Below, piece by piece: positions 32,803-43,249 of a DNA stretch of 64,000 nt (position 1 is the first letter of the stretch; the number at the start of each line of letters is the position of its first letter). Under the pieces are notes generated by a model. The model had not been told where the DNA came from, did not search any database, and saw nothing but the letters and a program-made list of their open reading frames with translations. The position numbers and the translations under genes were made by a program. Location of the stretch: positions 1-64,000 of the forward strand of contig JAPJBO010000182.1 of NCBI GenBank assembly GCA_030068145.1, written 5' to 3'. The stretch is from Diplonema papillatum (taxonomy: Eukaryota > Euglenozoa > Diplonemea > Diplonemida > Diplonemidae).

Positions 32803-33190
32803 TTAGAGTTAAAGTTCGCTTGAAATTCCGGGGTTTTAGGGTCTCCGTGTGACCGTTCATGAATGGGTTCTCTTAGAGCAAGAAAGGGCTATGTGGTTAC
32901 GGGTTGTATATTTAGTGCACGCTTTCGTTATGGGTTAGGCTAGCCATGTCCGGGACTGTTTGTGACCGACACCAAGTACATTCCTTCGTGGAGTGTAGTC
33001 TTGGGCCCCCCACGTTCTACAAGTTGAGCATTGAGCTCTTTAAGGTGCAAGTGCCATCAAGGCAGGCGAGCACTAGTTGAGCAGGGGTTGCCTTGTAGCC
33101 CGTACCGGTCTGTTGTCCGCGTTTATATGTATTTTCTCGCAGTGTGGTGTTTGGGTTTCGCGACACTTTGGCGGTGCTTCACGTGGTGCG
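32803..33190 (+). repeat. Family C long copy above the EF-hand gene
   Basis: About 380 bp, ~93% like 20828-21255: AGAGTTAAAGTTCGCTTG through TTGGGCCCCCCACGTTC to GGTTTCGCGACACTT. In minus sense it ends CTCTAAAACAG, an acceptor-like AG just above the EF-hand start. Confidence 0.85.
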
Positions 33191-33419
33191 GGTTGTTTCC
33201 GCCCTAATATAAGGTTTTCTTTGGTAGATTTGCAGGGTTTTGTAGGAAATGCTTGATATAGTCTCCGGGTGACCGTAGTCATAAAGGTTCCTTTAAGGTA
33301 TTGTATGTTTGTGTGTATATCTTTGCTGCCTGTTGCCGACTATTTGACTTACTTTAGCGCGCGCTCTTTTTTCCTATGTGCTTTTCCAAGTCCATGGCTC
33401 TTGTGACCGACACCGATTT

Positions 33420-33840
33420 TTGTTCTTTCGCTTACACCACCGTGTGTTGTTTTCTCACTCAGAACTGTGACCCGTTGCGTTTGTGTGATTTGTCGTGTAC
33501 GGGGTGGCCCCGTACATTGGGATGCCTATTTTATTCGTGCTAGTTGCAGTGCATGTTCGTGACGCCACGCGGCGTCCAAGAGGTGCTCGGGTTGTTGTCG
33601 ATGGCGTGGAAGACGTGGCGTCCCAACAACCGACAGGTGTGTCGTCACCTGCCTTCGCATGCGAAAGGTCGATCTCGGCACCCTTGGTCGTAAACAGCCG
33701 GATCCGGGTAGACGGCCCGCATGACATCACGCCCGTTCAACACGTGGTCCGGCAGCTACAGCACTTGGGGATCCCTTCGGTTCTTTGTCAAGCAGCTTTT
33801 GTCGAGCCTTTCCTTCCAAGCTGGCGCTTATGTAACGCCA
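33420..33840 (+). repeat. Family A repeat interrupted by ~190 bp
   Basis: The A sequence (CGCTTACACCACCGTGTGTT ... GTGATTTGTCGTGTA) breaks at about 33500 and resumes at 33705 (GTAGACGGCCCGCATGAC) to GCTGGCGCTTATGTAA. The inserted part has weak open frames on both strands and no recognised protein. Confidence 0.7.
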
Positions 33841-33844
33841 GCTT

Positions 33845-34260
33845 GGAAGCAACCGACGGCTAGCAGCTCGCAGGAGAGACCTCCTCAGGCACGCCGATGT
33901 CCTCGAAAGTGAAAACGAGAAGTCCTGTGTAGGGAATAGAATGGTTGGTAACACCTGATGCGGAGTATAGCCCAGACTTTCAGCTGCCGGCTGTGTCAGG
34001 CTTCCTGCTTCGTGCCCCGTGTGCCGCTGGTTGCAGCATGTATGAACGTGCACATCCGACCCTGGGATCTCCTGTCTGTACGCCGGACAGCCCACCGGGA
34101 AACATTACCTGATGCACGGCAGCTTGACTCGTCCCACGACTGAAGATTTGCATGCTGGGGGTCAGGAGGATGTCTGGGTTGACCCGGCGTCAACCCAAAC
34201 ATCCCCGTATACACGGCGGACTCCCCCACCGAGATTGGGGGACTGTCGTTTGTGCGATCG
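33845..34260. other. Unassigned; possible exon on plus strand
   Basis: After the acceptor-like CAGACTTTCAG (about 33981) a GC-third frame reads LPAVSGFLLRAPCAAGCSMY, ERAHPTLGSPVCTPDSPPGN, IT and a TGA. It is Cys/Pro-rich, but too short and unsupported to call. Confidence 0.3.
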
Positions 34261-34264
34261 GGGT

Positions 34265-34480
34265 CACTCCCGCACTTTTTTTGTATAAGCACCTGCTTTG
34301 TAGGAAATGCTTGAGGAGACTGCCAGTTGCGATAGATCAAAGGAGGTAACACCTGCTTTGTAGGAAATGCTTGAGGAGACTGCCAGTTGCGATAGATCAA
34401 AGGAGGTAAATGGGCTGTAGCCCACACGAAACACAGGTGAATCTGGGTTTAGTGGCGGGCGTAAGCGTTCAACAAAAAAG
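34265..34480 (-). repeat. Family B repeat, reversed, with internal duplication
   Basis: CACCTGCTTTGTAGGAAATG followed by GATAGATCAAAGGAGGTAA occurs twice in tandem (60-bp period, 34290-34408). The rest of the unit to AGTGGCGGGCGTAAGCG follows. Confidence 0.85.
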
Positions 34481-34489
34481 ACCAACTTT

Positions 34490-35165
34490 GAAGTTGTAAT
34501 GTTTCTCCCCCTCTAGCCTCCTTCGAAATGAGCACAAGGCAGTCCCTCGAGTATTTTCACTCCCGCATTCACTCCTCCAACATGAGACGAAGAACGTGGT
34601 TAAACTACGATTTTTCCCCCAACGGTAGGGGAGTCCGCCGTGTAGGCCCCCCTCCGACACGATCGGAAGCACAAGAAGACCTAGCCCTGCGTACTCCACA
34701 TGTACTCGATCTTGACGATGCAACAGCAGGTGATGCCAGCTTGTGGAACCCACTGCCGGAAGCCTATCTCCACGACAGCCCCTTCCTCTGCGCAATACTA
34801 GCAGCAAAAAGGGCAAGGGTGGAAAAAAGGAAAATGGGAAGAATGGCAAACAGAACCGCAACTCTTGTTTTTTTTTTTTCTTCTTCTTCTTCTTTTTCTT
34901 CTTTTCTTTTTGTTTTTCTCTCTCATTTTTCGATTTCCCTTCCGCCTACCCCCACCCCCCCCTTCCCTTTCTTTTCTTTTTTAAGAGCACAAAAAAAAAA
35001 TACAGGCGCTTCGTTTTGTTTGTGCGTGCCGGTTTTGATCGCTTTCCCACTTGTGCATACGCTGCGTCATTTTCAGTTGATCAACCACCAAAACACGCTG
35101 CCTGCGTCTTTTTAGCCCTGCACAATGCATCGAAGCAACATATGTTTAGTACTGAAAAGAAGTTC
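34490..35165. other. Pyrimidine-rich unassigned region with family G copy
   Basis: CT-rich tracts lie at 34868-34980. A family G copy at 35010-35165 (GTGCGTGCCGGTTTTGATCG, GATCAACCACCAAAACACGC, GCACAATGCATCGAAGCAA) lacks the middle part. No gene supported. Confidence 0.5.
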
Positions 35166-35525
35166 GCTTCGAAGCTCCCAAGGGGCGGGCGGGTTGTAGA
35201 ATCTCCGGGTGGCCGCAGTGCAGGAAATGGACGAGGACTCAAATTTCGCAAACTCGTGGACTAAGAAGCAGAGAGCGTCGGTGGGTGCCTCTTTATATCG
35301 ACACGGCGTACTCTAGCACTGGATGGGGAAGATAACTGTGCGGTCAAGGTGCCGGGGGTGGTACACCCGCAAACCTTACGTTTCATCGTGGGAATATTTC
35401 AGCGTAACGACCAAGGGGCAGTTGCCCGGTGGTAACCCCACACGCAGAACGCGGGGAAGGGGAACGTGTTTTCCCAACTACATTGAAGCCCCTTCCCGAT
35501 CGTAGCATCCGAGGAAGGTGCAAAC

Positions 35526-35780
35526 ATGAAGGTCTTGGACGCGTGCCAGGTGCAGGGCGGGTGCTTTGTGATCCGCCGCGAAGTTCTCTCCTGGTGCAAT
35601 CCGGAGAGACCGGCGTCGAGTTTCGGCTCGCAGCCGGATCTCTCGGGCGGCAATCCTAAGGGAGAGAGAGCGCCAGACACAATCAACCTTAAAAAGGACC
35701 ACACACCAATGCAACAAGTTTGGAGATGGGCGTGGAACCCTCCCGGGACGACGAAGGCCGGGGAGAGCCGGGGGCAGTGA
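35526..35780 (+). CDS. Possible exon, GC-third reading frame
   Basis: An 84-codon plus frame from ATG 35526 to TGA has strong third-position G/C over its first 50 codons (MKVLDACQVQGGCFVIRREV, LSWCNPERPASSFGSQPDLS, GGNPKGERAPDTINLKKD). The minus strand has a longer but less biased frame. A short stretch at 35690-35722 (CACACACCAATGCAACAAG) recurs at 36155-36180, at the end of the DUF4116 remnant, so the two may be related modules. No domain recognised. Confidence 0.3.
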   Translation: MKVLDACQVQGGCFVIRREVLSWCNPERPASSFGSQPDLSGGNPKGERAPDTINLKKDHTPMQQVWRWAWNPPGTTKAGESRGQ

Positions 35781-36075
35781 AGTAACGAAGCCCGCGAACG
35801 GTGGGTGGTGACCCCTCCGAACAACCTCCCTGGCCCTGGCCCACGCCTGATGCCGCAACCCCTTAACCCGGGCGGCGGCGCTTTGGCATGAGCCAGGAAC
35901 CTCAAGGGGAGCAGCGCGAGCTTTCGCCCAGCCACGGGAGGAGACGCAAAGGGGGCAAGGGGGCACCTCCTCGAGGAAGTCCGCAAAGTTGCCAGAACGG
36001 TGACACGAGGGGGATGCTAGTCTCTGAAGTTCACCCTTCAGGCTGGTCAGCGCCTCATTGCCGTAATTGTACGCT

Positions 36076-36187
36076 GGGACAGCACTGAAGAAAGACCGTG
36101 ACAGCGTGCTGGAAGCACTGGAGTACGCTGATGATGCATCATCCACGCTTAAAAGGCCCACACACCAAAGCAACAAGTTTACTACAG
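36076..36187 (+). pseudogene. Decayed DUF4116 repeat exon
   Basis: After a TAA, the frame reads YAGTALKKDRDSVLEALEYA, DDASSTLKRPTHQSNKFTT and meets CTACAG|GTAATC. LKKDRD(S)VL and LEYAD match the exon at 22905-23162, but about seven residues between them (VKQDGRA) are missing, so the repeat is internally deleted. No other repeats are near. Confidence 0.5.
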
Positions 36188-36199
36188 GTAATCACAAAT

Positions 36200-36820
36200 G
36201 GATCCGCGGGTGTGCCACACACACCCGCAAAAAAGATCGCGCAGTTCACCTCCCCCACCCGGAGCTGGAGCGCACCGTGTGTGGTGGTCTGTTGTTGGTA
36301 GCCCGTGACAGACACTTCTCTCGTTCGTTTGCGTGCGTGTGTATTGGTGGGTGTTTGATTGGGGATGGGATGCATGCATGCAAGAGAGCGGTTGTGGGTA
36401 CGCGATGACCGCTACTCCGGTGTGAGTGTGTGTGGAAAAGTGTGTCTTTTTGTAGCGTTATTTTTGTGGATTAGAAGGTCGGTATTTTAAAGTCTCCGGT
36501 TGACCGTAGAGGCTTGAGTATGGCGGGGGGTTGAGAAAAGTGAGAGGGTGCAGCTCGTTTCGGGTGTTGTGTCACTCCGTTGTGAAACCTTGTGAAGTTT
36601 TTGTGTTGGAAACCCGCCGAAGGGGGTGTACAAAAAGGGGGCAAACGGTGGAGCCTGCGGTTGTCAGCTTTTTTCTTTACCCCTCGCTGCTGGCGAGTGG
36701 ATCTGAGGAGCCGCTCTGAAACGAAAGAATTCCAAGTTGACGCGCCACAGGCGCTCAAGCAAGCTTGCTAGGAGAACGCAGGGCTTACGCTCCACGTGTG
36801 GAACGTGTGGATTTTGATTC
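36200..36820. other. Unassigned, with family C fragment and family J
   Basis: 36468-36515 has AAGGTCGGTATTTTAAAGTC and TCCGGTTGACCGTAGAGGC (also at 56075-56120). 36590-36775 is family J (GGAAACCCGCCGAAGGGGG ... CACAGGCGCTCAAGCAAGC), repeated at 38600-38780. No gene. Confidence 0.6.
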
Positions 36821-36960
36821 GAGACTGGAGGTCCTATGAACATGCAATGTGAATAGCCTCTATTCGAGCCAACCCCACTTTTAAAAATGTACTGTTTTTG
36901 AACTAGATAATAGCGCGGAGCTGGCTTTTTCCGTTTTTCGGATTTCATGCCTGTATGGTC

Positions 36961-37022
36961 CACTTCAACAGTGCGACGGTCTCCGGACCCACAGGTCCGC
37001 GGTTCGATCCCCGCGCGAAGTG
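36961..37022 (+). tRNA. Shortened tRNA-like sequence
   Basis: 62 nt. CACTTC at the 5' end pairs with GAAGTG at the 3' end. The T-arm CGCGG/CCGCG has the loop TTCGATCC, and the anticodon-position hairpin CGGAC/GTCCG has a 6-nt loop. The D arm is reduced. A T-run (TTTTTTT) follows at 37023, as in Pol III termination. It is too short for a standard tRNA; a tRNA-derived element head or pseudogene is likelier. It lies 110 bp before the 16-bp satellite, like the heads of the other two copies. Confidence 0.45.
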
Positions 37023-37129
37023 TTTTTTTCGGTTTGAAGTTTTGCTTGCAAATGACTCCCCACTAACGCAACAAGACGACGAAGTTTTGAGAATTTTTCG
37101 AGACTGGAGGTCCTATGAACATGCAATGT

Positions 37130-38275
37130 TCACCAGAACTTTGCTTCACCCGAACTTCGCCCGAACTTTGCTTCGCCCGAACTTTGCTTCACCAGAACTT
37201 TGCTTCACCCGAACTTAGCTCCACCCGAACTTAGCTTCGCCCGAACTTTGTTTCGCCCGATCTTAGCTTCACCAGAACTTTGCTTCACCCGAACTTTGTT
37301 TCCCCCAGAACTTAGCTTCGCCCGGACTTTGTTTCGCCCGAACTTAGCTTGACCCGAACTTTGCTTCGCCCGAACTTTGCTTCACCAGAACTTAGCTTCG
37401 CCCGAACTTTGCTTCGCCCGAACTTTGCTTCCACCAGAACTTTGTTTCGCCCGAACTTTGCTTCACCAGAACTTTGCTTCATCCGAACTTTGCTTCCCCC
37501 AGAACTTAGCTTCGCCCGGACTTTGTTTCGCCCGAACTTAGCTTGACCCGAACTTTGCTTCGCCCGAACTTTGCTTCACCAGAACTTAGCTTCGCCCGAA
37601 CTTTGCTTCGCCCGAACTTTGCTTCCCCAGAACTTTGTTTCGCCCGAACTTTGCTTCACCAGAACTCTGCTTCATCCGAACTTAGCTTCGCCCAGAACTT
37701 TGCTTCGCCCGAACTTTGTTTCGCCCGAACTTTGTTTCGCCCGAACTTAGCTTCACCAGAACTTTGCTTCACCCGAACTTAGCTTCGCCCGAACTTTGCT
37801 TCACCAGAACTTAGCTTCGCCCGAACTTTGCTTCACCCGAACTTAGCTTCGCCGAACTTTGTTTCGCCCGATCTTAGCTTCACCAGAACGTCCGAACTTT
37901 GCTTCACCCAGAACTTAGCTTCGCCCGGACTTTGTTTCGCCCGAACTTAGCTTCACCTTCGCCCGAACTTTGCTTCACCAGAACTTTGCTCACCCGAACT
38001 TAGCTTCGCCCGAACTTTGCTTCGCCCGAACTTTGTTTCGCCCGAACTTAGCTTCACCCGAACTTTGCTTCACCAGAACTTAGCATTTCCCGAACTTAGC
38101 TTCGCCCGAACTTGCTTCGCCCGAACTTTGTTTCGCCCGAACTTAGCTTCACCCGAACTTTGCTTCACCAGAACTTAGCATTTCCCGAACTTAGCTTCGC
38201 CCGAACTTTGCTGTTCCCCGAACTTTAACTGCTGCCTCCAGTCTCGCCACGCGCCGGCCTTAGCCGAGCGCACGT
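37130..38275 (+). mobile_element. tRNA-headed satellite element, copy 3 (long body)
   Basis: About 70 degenerate 16-bp units (GAACTTTGCTTCGCCC, GAACTTAGCTTCACCC) run from 37135 to 38225. The conserved tail GAACTTTAACTGCTGCC, CCAGTCTCGC and a GC hairpin at about 38246-38266 follow. Unlike copy 1 there is no regular 137-bp higher order. Confidence 0.65.
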
Positions 38276-38339
38276 ACTTTGTTTTTCTTCCCCCACATGT
38301 GCTTGCCACAGGTTGGTCCACATGCAGGGGAGTCTAGGC

Positions 38340-38488
38340 CGACGATGCTCCGGTGTGAATGTGTGTCGGAGTGCCGCACGGCGGAACAAGCGAAGATTCC
38401 GATGCCTACTCTGACTACGAACTTGTCACTAGCTCTCACAGCAACAGTTGCAACCGACAAAGGTTGCACCACGACGAAAGCGCAGCAA
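38340..38488 (+). other. Possible coding fragment, Ser/Asp-rich
   Basis: One plus frame reads GVPHGGTSEDSDAYSDYELV, TSSHSNSCNRQRLHHDESAA with a natural-looking composition. It is short and without motif. Confidence 0.25.
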
Positions 38489-38578
38489 AAGTGACCCTTC
38501 TGGAGTCACGTAGCGAAAAGCTGGCATAGTGTGGTACTCATTTGCATGCAAATGACCCCACTAACGCAGCAAGAAGAC
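38489..38578 (+). mobile_element. Palindromic MITE, variant arms
   Basis: GTCACGTAGCGAAAAGCTGG, then GGCATAGTGTGGTACTCAT and the palindrome TCATTTGCATGCAAATGA. It is the same element as at 25590, but with both palindrome arms changed together. A fragment (GCAAATGACTCCCCACTAAC) is at 37050-37075. Confidence 0.65.
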
Positions 38579-38599
38579 GAGTGTATGTGGAAAAGTGTG

Positions 38600-38780
38600 T
38601 CTTTGTGCTGGAAACCCTTCGAAGGGGGAGTGCAAAAAGGGAGCAAACGGCGGGAGCCTGCGGTTGCCAGCTTTTTTTTGCTTTACCCCTCGCTTTTTTG
38701 GCGAGAGGATGTGAGGAGTCCGCTCGGAAACGTATGGCTTCCAACTTGACGGGCCACAGGCGCTCAAGCAAACTTGCTAG
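38600..38780 (+). repeat. Family J dispersed repeat
   Basis: GGAAACCCTTCGAAGGGGG, GGAGCCTGCGGTTGCCAGC and CACAGGCGCTCAAGCAAAC. Partner of 36590-36775. Confidence 0.8.
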
Positions 38781-38954
38781 GTGTGTGTGTGTGTCTTTGC
38801 GTACAGAAATGAAAGCGAGAATTTGAAGAAAGCCCTGATTCTTGGTTTCGCAGTTGAACTAAGCTTGTGCACAAGGCTTGCCTTATCTCGCGCTTACTTT
38901 ATGAAGTGCCAAATAGGTGCTGGATTAGCTCGCTTTTTCTCTTTCTCTCTCAGC

Positions 38955-39290
38955 GATAGATAGCCAATACTGATGGAAGTGGTCCAGGACTCCTGATACA
39001 TAAAACCTACACACCACCCGAGTCCAAACTTTCAATCTGGATTTGTACCCATTGCGGGGTTTTGGTTCTGGTGGATATTCGATCCGCATTTTGATTCACA
39101 ACAGGACCAGCATGTTATAGCCAACACTGATGGAAGTGGTCCAGGACTCCTGATACATGAAACCTACACACCACCCGAGTCCAAATGTTCAATCTGGATT
39201 TGTACCCACTGCGGGGTTTTGGTTCTGGTGGATATTCGATCACAACAGGACCAGCATAGATGGTCAATACTGATGGAAGTGGTCAAGGAT
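38955..39290 (+). repeat. ~150-bp tandem repeat, 2.3 copies
   Basis: Unit GCCAATACTGATGGAAGTGG, TCCAGGACTCCTGATACAT, ..., GGTTCTGGTGGATATTCGAT. Copies start at 38961, 39117 and 39257 (partial). No coding signal. Confidence 0.85.
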
Positions 39291-39349
39291 ACCTTGTCGC
39301 AACAAAACTTCTGATCGGCAAACCTTCCAAAACAAATACTCGAGGCGCG

Positions 39350-39690
39350 ATGATGTGGGTTTGCGTGGCAGCCTGATACGTGTGCGCTGGCTGTTACACG
39401 AGCTCGATGCTCCGCATGGATGCTTGGTGCCGTGTGCCGTGGGCACCGCCCGCTGCACGGGGATTCGTTTGCGACAACAAAACATCGGAGGGAAAAAGAC
39501 CGCGTGTTTATCCCACTCAAGAAACAATACAGGGGTCAGTTTTTGTTGACCGCTTGCGCCCGCCACTGAACCCAGATTCACCTGTGTTTCGTGTGGGCTA
39601 CAGCACATTTACCTCCTTTGATCTTTTGCAGCTGGCAGCCTCCTCAAGTATTTCCACTACAAAGCAGGTGCTTATACAAAAAAAGAAAAG
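39350..39690 (+). repeat. Family H followed directly by family B
   Basis: H at 39350-39535 (CAGCCTGATACGTGTGCGC), then B at 39537-39685 (GTTGACCGCTTGCGCCCGCC ... GCAGGTGCTTATAC plus A-run). H and B are fused head to tail here; at 13370 H is followed by the A-rich intron-end block instead. Confidence 0.85.
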
Positions 39691-39699
39691 AGAAATCGG

Positions 39700-40660
39700 C
39701 CGGCTGATTTTCAGCCGGTCAGTTCTTCAAGAACTAGTTCTTTTCTTTCCGGCTGAAATCAGCCGTCTTTTTTTTTTTTTTTTTTTCTCAGCGCGAAATC
39801 AGGGGACTTTAGCTCTTTGTCTGACCAAGCAAAAAAGCCGGTTTCAGCCAAAAACCCGGTTTGGGGGCTCTGTGGTGCCTGTGGGTGTCTGAGTCCTGGA
39901 ACCGTCGCCCCGCGCACACGACGAAGAGGTGGTGAGAAATAAGCTTGCGGTATTGGTGTGCTCACTATCAAACTACGGAGATGGTAAGTGAAAAGCTTCG
40001 AATTGCAGTGACACACCGTGACGCGCCACGTAACTGCAGTCACTGTACAGTACAGGGGGCCACTTGAAATCATAATTTATAAATTATTTTTATTTTTTTT
40101 GAAAAACCGAAACCGGAAAACCCCGGTTCCTGAAACCGGGAAACCGGGTTTCCAAAGTCCGCTGGCGAAATACCTGCTCCAACTACAGCAGTGGCAGGTC
40201 AGCGGGTCCTATAGCCTGGCCGTCCCTGGCTTTGCCTCCCGAGTGACCTTCCTCGAATGAGTCGTTTGCAGTATAATACAAAGGTGGGATCGATTGACAA
40301 GCATACGGCGCAACACTTTGAGCAATATCGTACCGAGGGCTGCAAATACGCAAAATGACACCGCCTATCGTATCACATCAAGATCTCGAACTCAAAAGCA
40401 ACACAACAGGTGTCCTGCGTGTAGACTTCCCGCTTCCTTCCTTGAGGCGGCAATTTCGCTTCTTCAGGAACCATCGAAGGCTCTCTGCTCCCCACCCAGT
40501 GTTTGGTGTTTTCTGGTCTGGTTGACTCGCGGCCGTTGGCGTTTCTGAGAAGAAATGCAATGTTCCGGCTTAAGCTGTGTTGAGAAGTCGGTGCTTTTCA
40601 ATACTTTGAAGACTCCGATCGACACGTGAGGCGGGGGGGGGGGCGGGGGGTCGCACGAAT
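39700..40660. other. Hairpin cluster, then unassigned sequence
   Basis: 39704-39765 contains two hairpins, CCGGCTGA-TTT-TCAGCCGG and CGGCTGA-AA-TCAGCCG, with AGTTCTTCAAGAACT between them. 40100-40150 has repeated AACCGG motifs. No gene to 40660 (frames are short and unbiased). Confidence 0.5.
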
Positions 40661-40750
40661 GTGCTTGAAATGGATATATGTGATCAACACCACACCGCTA
40701 ACTGCGGGGAGAATCTTAGTTTAATCTTTAGGCAGAACACTGCCTTGGGG
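40640..40750 (+). repeat. Degenerate family E start joined to family D
   Basis: G-run plus GCACGAATGTGCTTGAAATG (E head), then GAGAATCTTAGTTTAATC and the stem AGGCAG-AACA-CTGCCT (D). Confidence 0.65.
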
Positions 40751-40814
40751 ATCGCTTTGGGGTTCGTTATTATTTCGTTTGTTCGTTTCGCAAACTGCAC
40801 ACAACAGCCCGGAA

Positions 40815-41110
40815 ACACTCGACGTAGCTGCTTCGACTCTGAATGGAAGGGAGGAAATATAGAGGTAGAGGGGCAAATACAACACAACCACAGCCTGTTT
40901 TGTTCCTCGCTTACATCACCGTGTGTGTGTTGGTTTATACGTGTTGTGTTTGTGCGTCTTGTCGTGAAAGGGTAAACCCGCATGACCTCACGTCTGTTCA
41001 ACGCGTGGTTCGGTAATTACAGCACTTGGGAACCGTTCGGTTCGTTGTCTGGCAGCATCGTCGAGCATTTCTAGAGCTTATTTCCTTCCAAGCTCGCGCC
41101 AATGTAAAAC
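40815..41110 (+). repeat. Family A repeat, diverged
   Basis: ACACTCGACGTAGCTGCTTC ... ACCCGCATGACCTCACGTC ... CAAGCTCGCGCCAATGTAAAA. Same 3' variant (CTAGA insertion) as the reversed copy at 11512, so these two form a subfamily. Confidence 0.8.
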
Positions 41111-41439
41111 CCCGGGGTCCGACGCTCAGAAAAAGGCTCTCCGGAGAGAGTGAAGCTGGGCCCCCATTCGGTCTCAGAATACGGGATCCGGACACCCCAC
41201 ATGCACACGCGTCGTACACAGAGGAGTCCAGCCTCAGAAGTTGGAGATAAGGCTTGGAGTTCAAAAGTGAACGTGGCGCTTTCTTTTGTTTAGAGTTAAA
41301 GCCTCTGGGTGGTTCCCCACCCGCTTTTTTCGTTAGCGCAAACACTGTCAACGATGTAAATTTGTTGCATTAGTGTGATTGTCAGGCCTTCGACTACCCT
41401 GAGCAACGCACTATGCACACTCCGTGTCTACGTCACAGC

Positions 41440-41537
41440 AGATGGAACGCGTCTGTTGCGCCGCCGCGGGCAGTTCTTTCACGATGATGTCGTGGCCTTG
41501 CCTACTGGCGTAAATGAATGCAGTGATACCGGGCGGC
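41440..41537 (-). CDS. Ankyrin-repeat exon fragment
   Basis: After CACTTGTAG (acceptor, 41539-41538) the minus strand reads PPGITAFIYASRQGHDIIVK, ELPAAAQQTRSICC. G-x-T-A-(F/L)-x-x-A-x-x-x-G-H-x-x-I-V-x-x-L is the ankyrin consensus (helices 1 and 2 of one repeat). The likely donor is GAC|GTAGAC near 41443. One repeat only; its gene neighbours are lost. Ankyrin repeats mediate protein-protein contacts. Confidence 0.5.
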
Positions 41538-41559
41538 CTACAAGTGGGTGCCGTTGTGG

Positions 41560-42190
41560 CCTCCCGGCCGGAGCCATCGTTGGATGACGCTTCGCTCGTT
41601 TCTTCGCGTTTGCGTCGGTTCGGCGCGTTGGTCCAACAATGCGTTTGTTAACACAAGAAAGTTGTAGTATGGCTAAAGATAAAGTGGTGTCACCTGAGGG
41701 GGTAATCTCAGGGCTGCCCACGGGCTGCCGGCTTATCCCGTGACACCCTTTATATATGTACGATATTGAAAGAGTAGCGTTGGCACTCTTACAGGTTCGT
41801 TCCCTCGTAGCTCGCCGGGAACGGGCACTCCAGTGAAACTGGGTATGTTACCGTTTCAGGTTTGGATTTTGGGAGCATTGCCTCATGTGAATTCTGAGAC
41901 CAATTTCTCCAAAAAAAAAATAAAGCGGGTGTCACGTCCGCTTTTCGGGTGTCAATTTACGCGCGTTCCGGTCGTGGCCCCACCTGATTACTTGGGTGTG
42001 ACTAGGGCACACCCTCTCTAACACCTGCTTCTGAGGCTGGGGCCTCACGGAATACGGCCCCGGGCCCCCAACGAGGGGAAATTTTGAGAGTTTTTTTGGG
42101 GGTTTCGGGGGGAAACACAGGGCGTGTCTCCTCGACATCAAGCCACCCCAAAAATACTCGAGGGGCTTGCCTTGTGCTTACTTCGAAGGA
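41560..42190. other. No recognisable gene
   Basis: Contains CCAACAATGCGTTTGTTAAC (41630), a small A-run at 41912 and GC-rich sequence to 42150. Nothing supported. 41355-41410 (GTAAATTTGTTGCATTAGTG, CAGGCCTTCGACTACCCTG) recurs at 47743-47800. Confidence 0.4.
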
Positions 42191-42199
42191 AGCTAGAGG

Positions 42200-42325
42200 G
42201 AGAAATGTGAAAACGGGTTTTTGCCTAGAGGCTTTTCGTGTTATTTTGCAAATGCTTTGAGCTATCTTCGTGTCTGTGCTTTCAGTCGTCTTCTTAACCA
42301 TGGTTAAGTGCGCAAATGGTGTCAG
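42200..42325 (-). repeat. Family F repeat, reversed
   Basis: GTGAAAACGGGTTTTTGCCT ... CTTAACCATGGTTAAGTGCG, with the palindrome intact. Confidence 0.85.
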
Positions 42326-42584
42326 CCGAAGCTGGTAAAGCTTCGGCGCCGCCCACGTTATGTTTGTGTAGCATTGAGTTCTTTTAAGTACATGAACCAC
42401 ACGGATCAACATGCACCGCTGTTTAGCAGCGGCTGCCAAACATCCCGTGACACAATACAACTACAAAGCGTTTATTGTGGTTTAGAGGTTCGGTGTCTCC
42501 GGTTGACCATTGAGGCTGTGAGGCGGGTGGTATGAGGGTAGTAGGTATGCTTATACACTTTAACTACGGCTAGCCATGTTTGTA

Positions 42585-42900
42585 AGTGTTTTTTAGGGTG
42601 AGAAAGTCCGCTTGAAACACCGGGGTTTTAAAGTCTCCGGGTTACCTTCGTCGTTATGGGAAGATGTCCTTTGTGCTCTGAGTGTCGTAAGAGTGGTGGT
42701 TACACGAGGTAAAGGATCAAGGATTTTTTTGTTGAACGCTTACGCCCGCCACTAAACCCAGACTTACCTGTGTTTCGTGTGGGCTACAGCACATTTACCT
42801 CCTTTGATCTTTTGCGACTGGGAGTCTCCTCAAGTATTTCCTATGAGATTTCGCAACTGGCAGTCTCTCCTCAAGAACTTCCTACAAAGCAGGTGCTTGT
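42585..42900 (+). repeat. Family C fragment and family B copy
   Basis: C at 42593-42660 (GAGAAAGTCCGCTTGAAAC, TAAAGTCTCCGGGTTACC). B at 42725-42900 (GTTGAACGCTTACGCCCGCC ... ACAAAGCAGGTGCTTGTAAA), with its 3' part duplicated (CAACTGGCAGTCTC twice-like at 42820 and 42853). Confidence 0.75.
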
Positions 42901-43249
42901 AAAAAAAAACTTAGTTTCGTGCTTAGGCGATACTTGAGGATGAGGTCCCAGAGTTAAAGCGCCTTGCGTAGTGCAGTCGCCAGTCCAATCACCCTTGCGA
43001 AAGTCTTGCGGTCGGACCAGTGAATTCGTTTTCCGGCAGGATCGTTGGAAGCCCCGAGACCCAGCTTTTGCTCCAGCTTTCTGAGACCGGACCTCCGCGT
43101 GTATTGCAATGGAGGAGCCCGCCTTCGCTTTTTGATTGTTCGTTGCGCTTGTTCCCACGAAGAGGAAGCGAGAGAGGAGCGAGAGTATCAGGGTCGGCTC
43201 CTGTCCTCTTTCGCTTGCCTTGCAGGCGGACTCTACATACCGCTTTCGC

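Noticed and set aside
35280-36060. LSU rRNA fragment
   Set aside because: GC-rich and stem-rich, but I could not align it to any conserved LSU core; a coding-like plus frame fits better.
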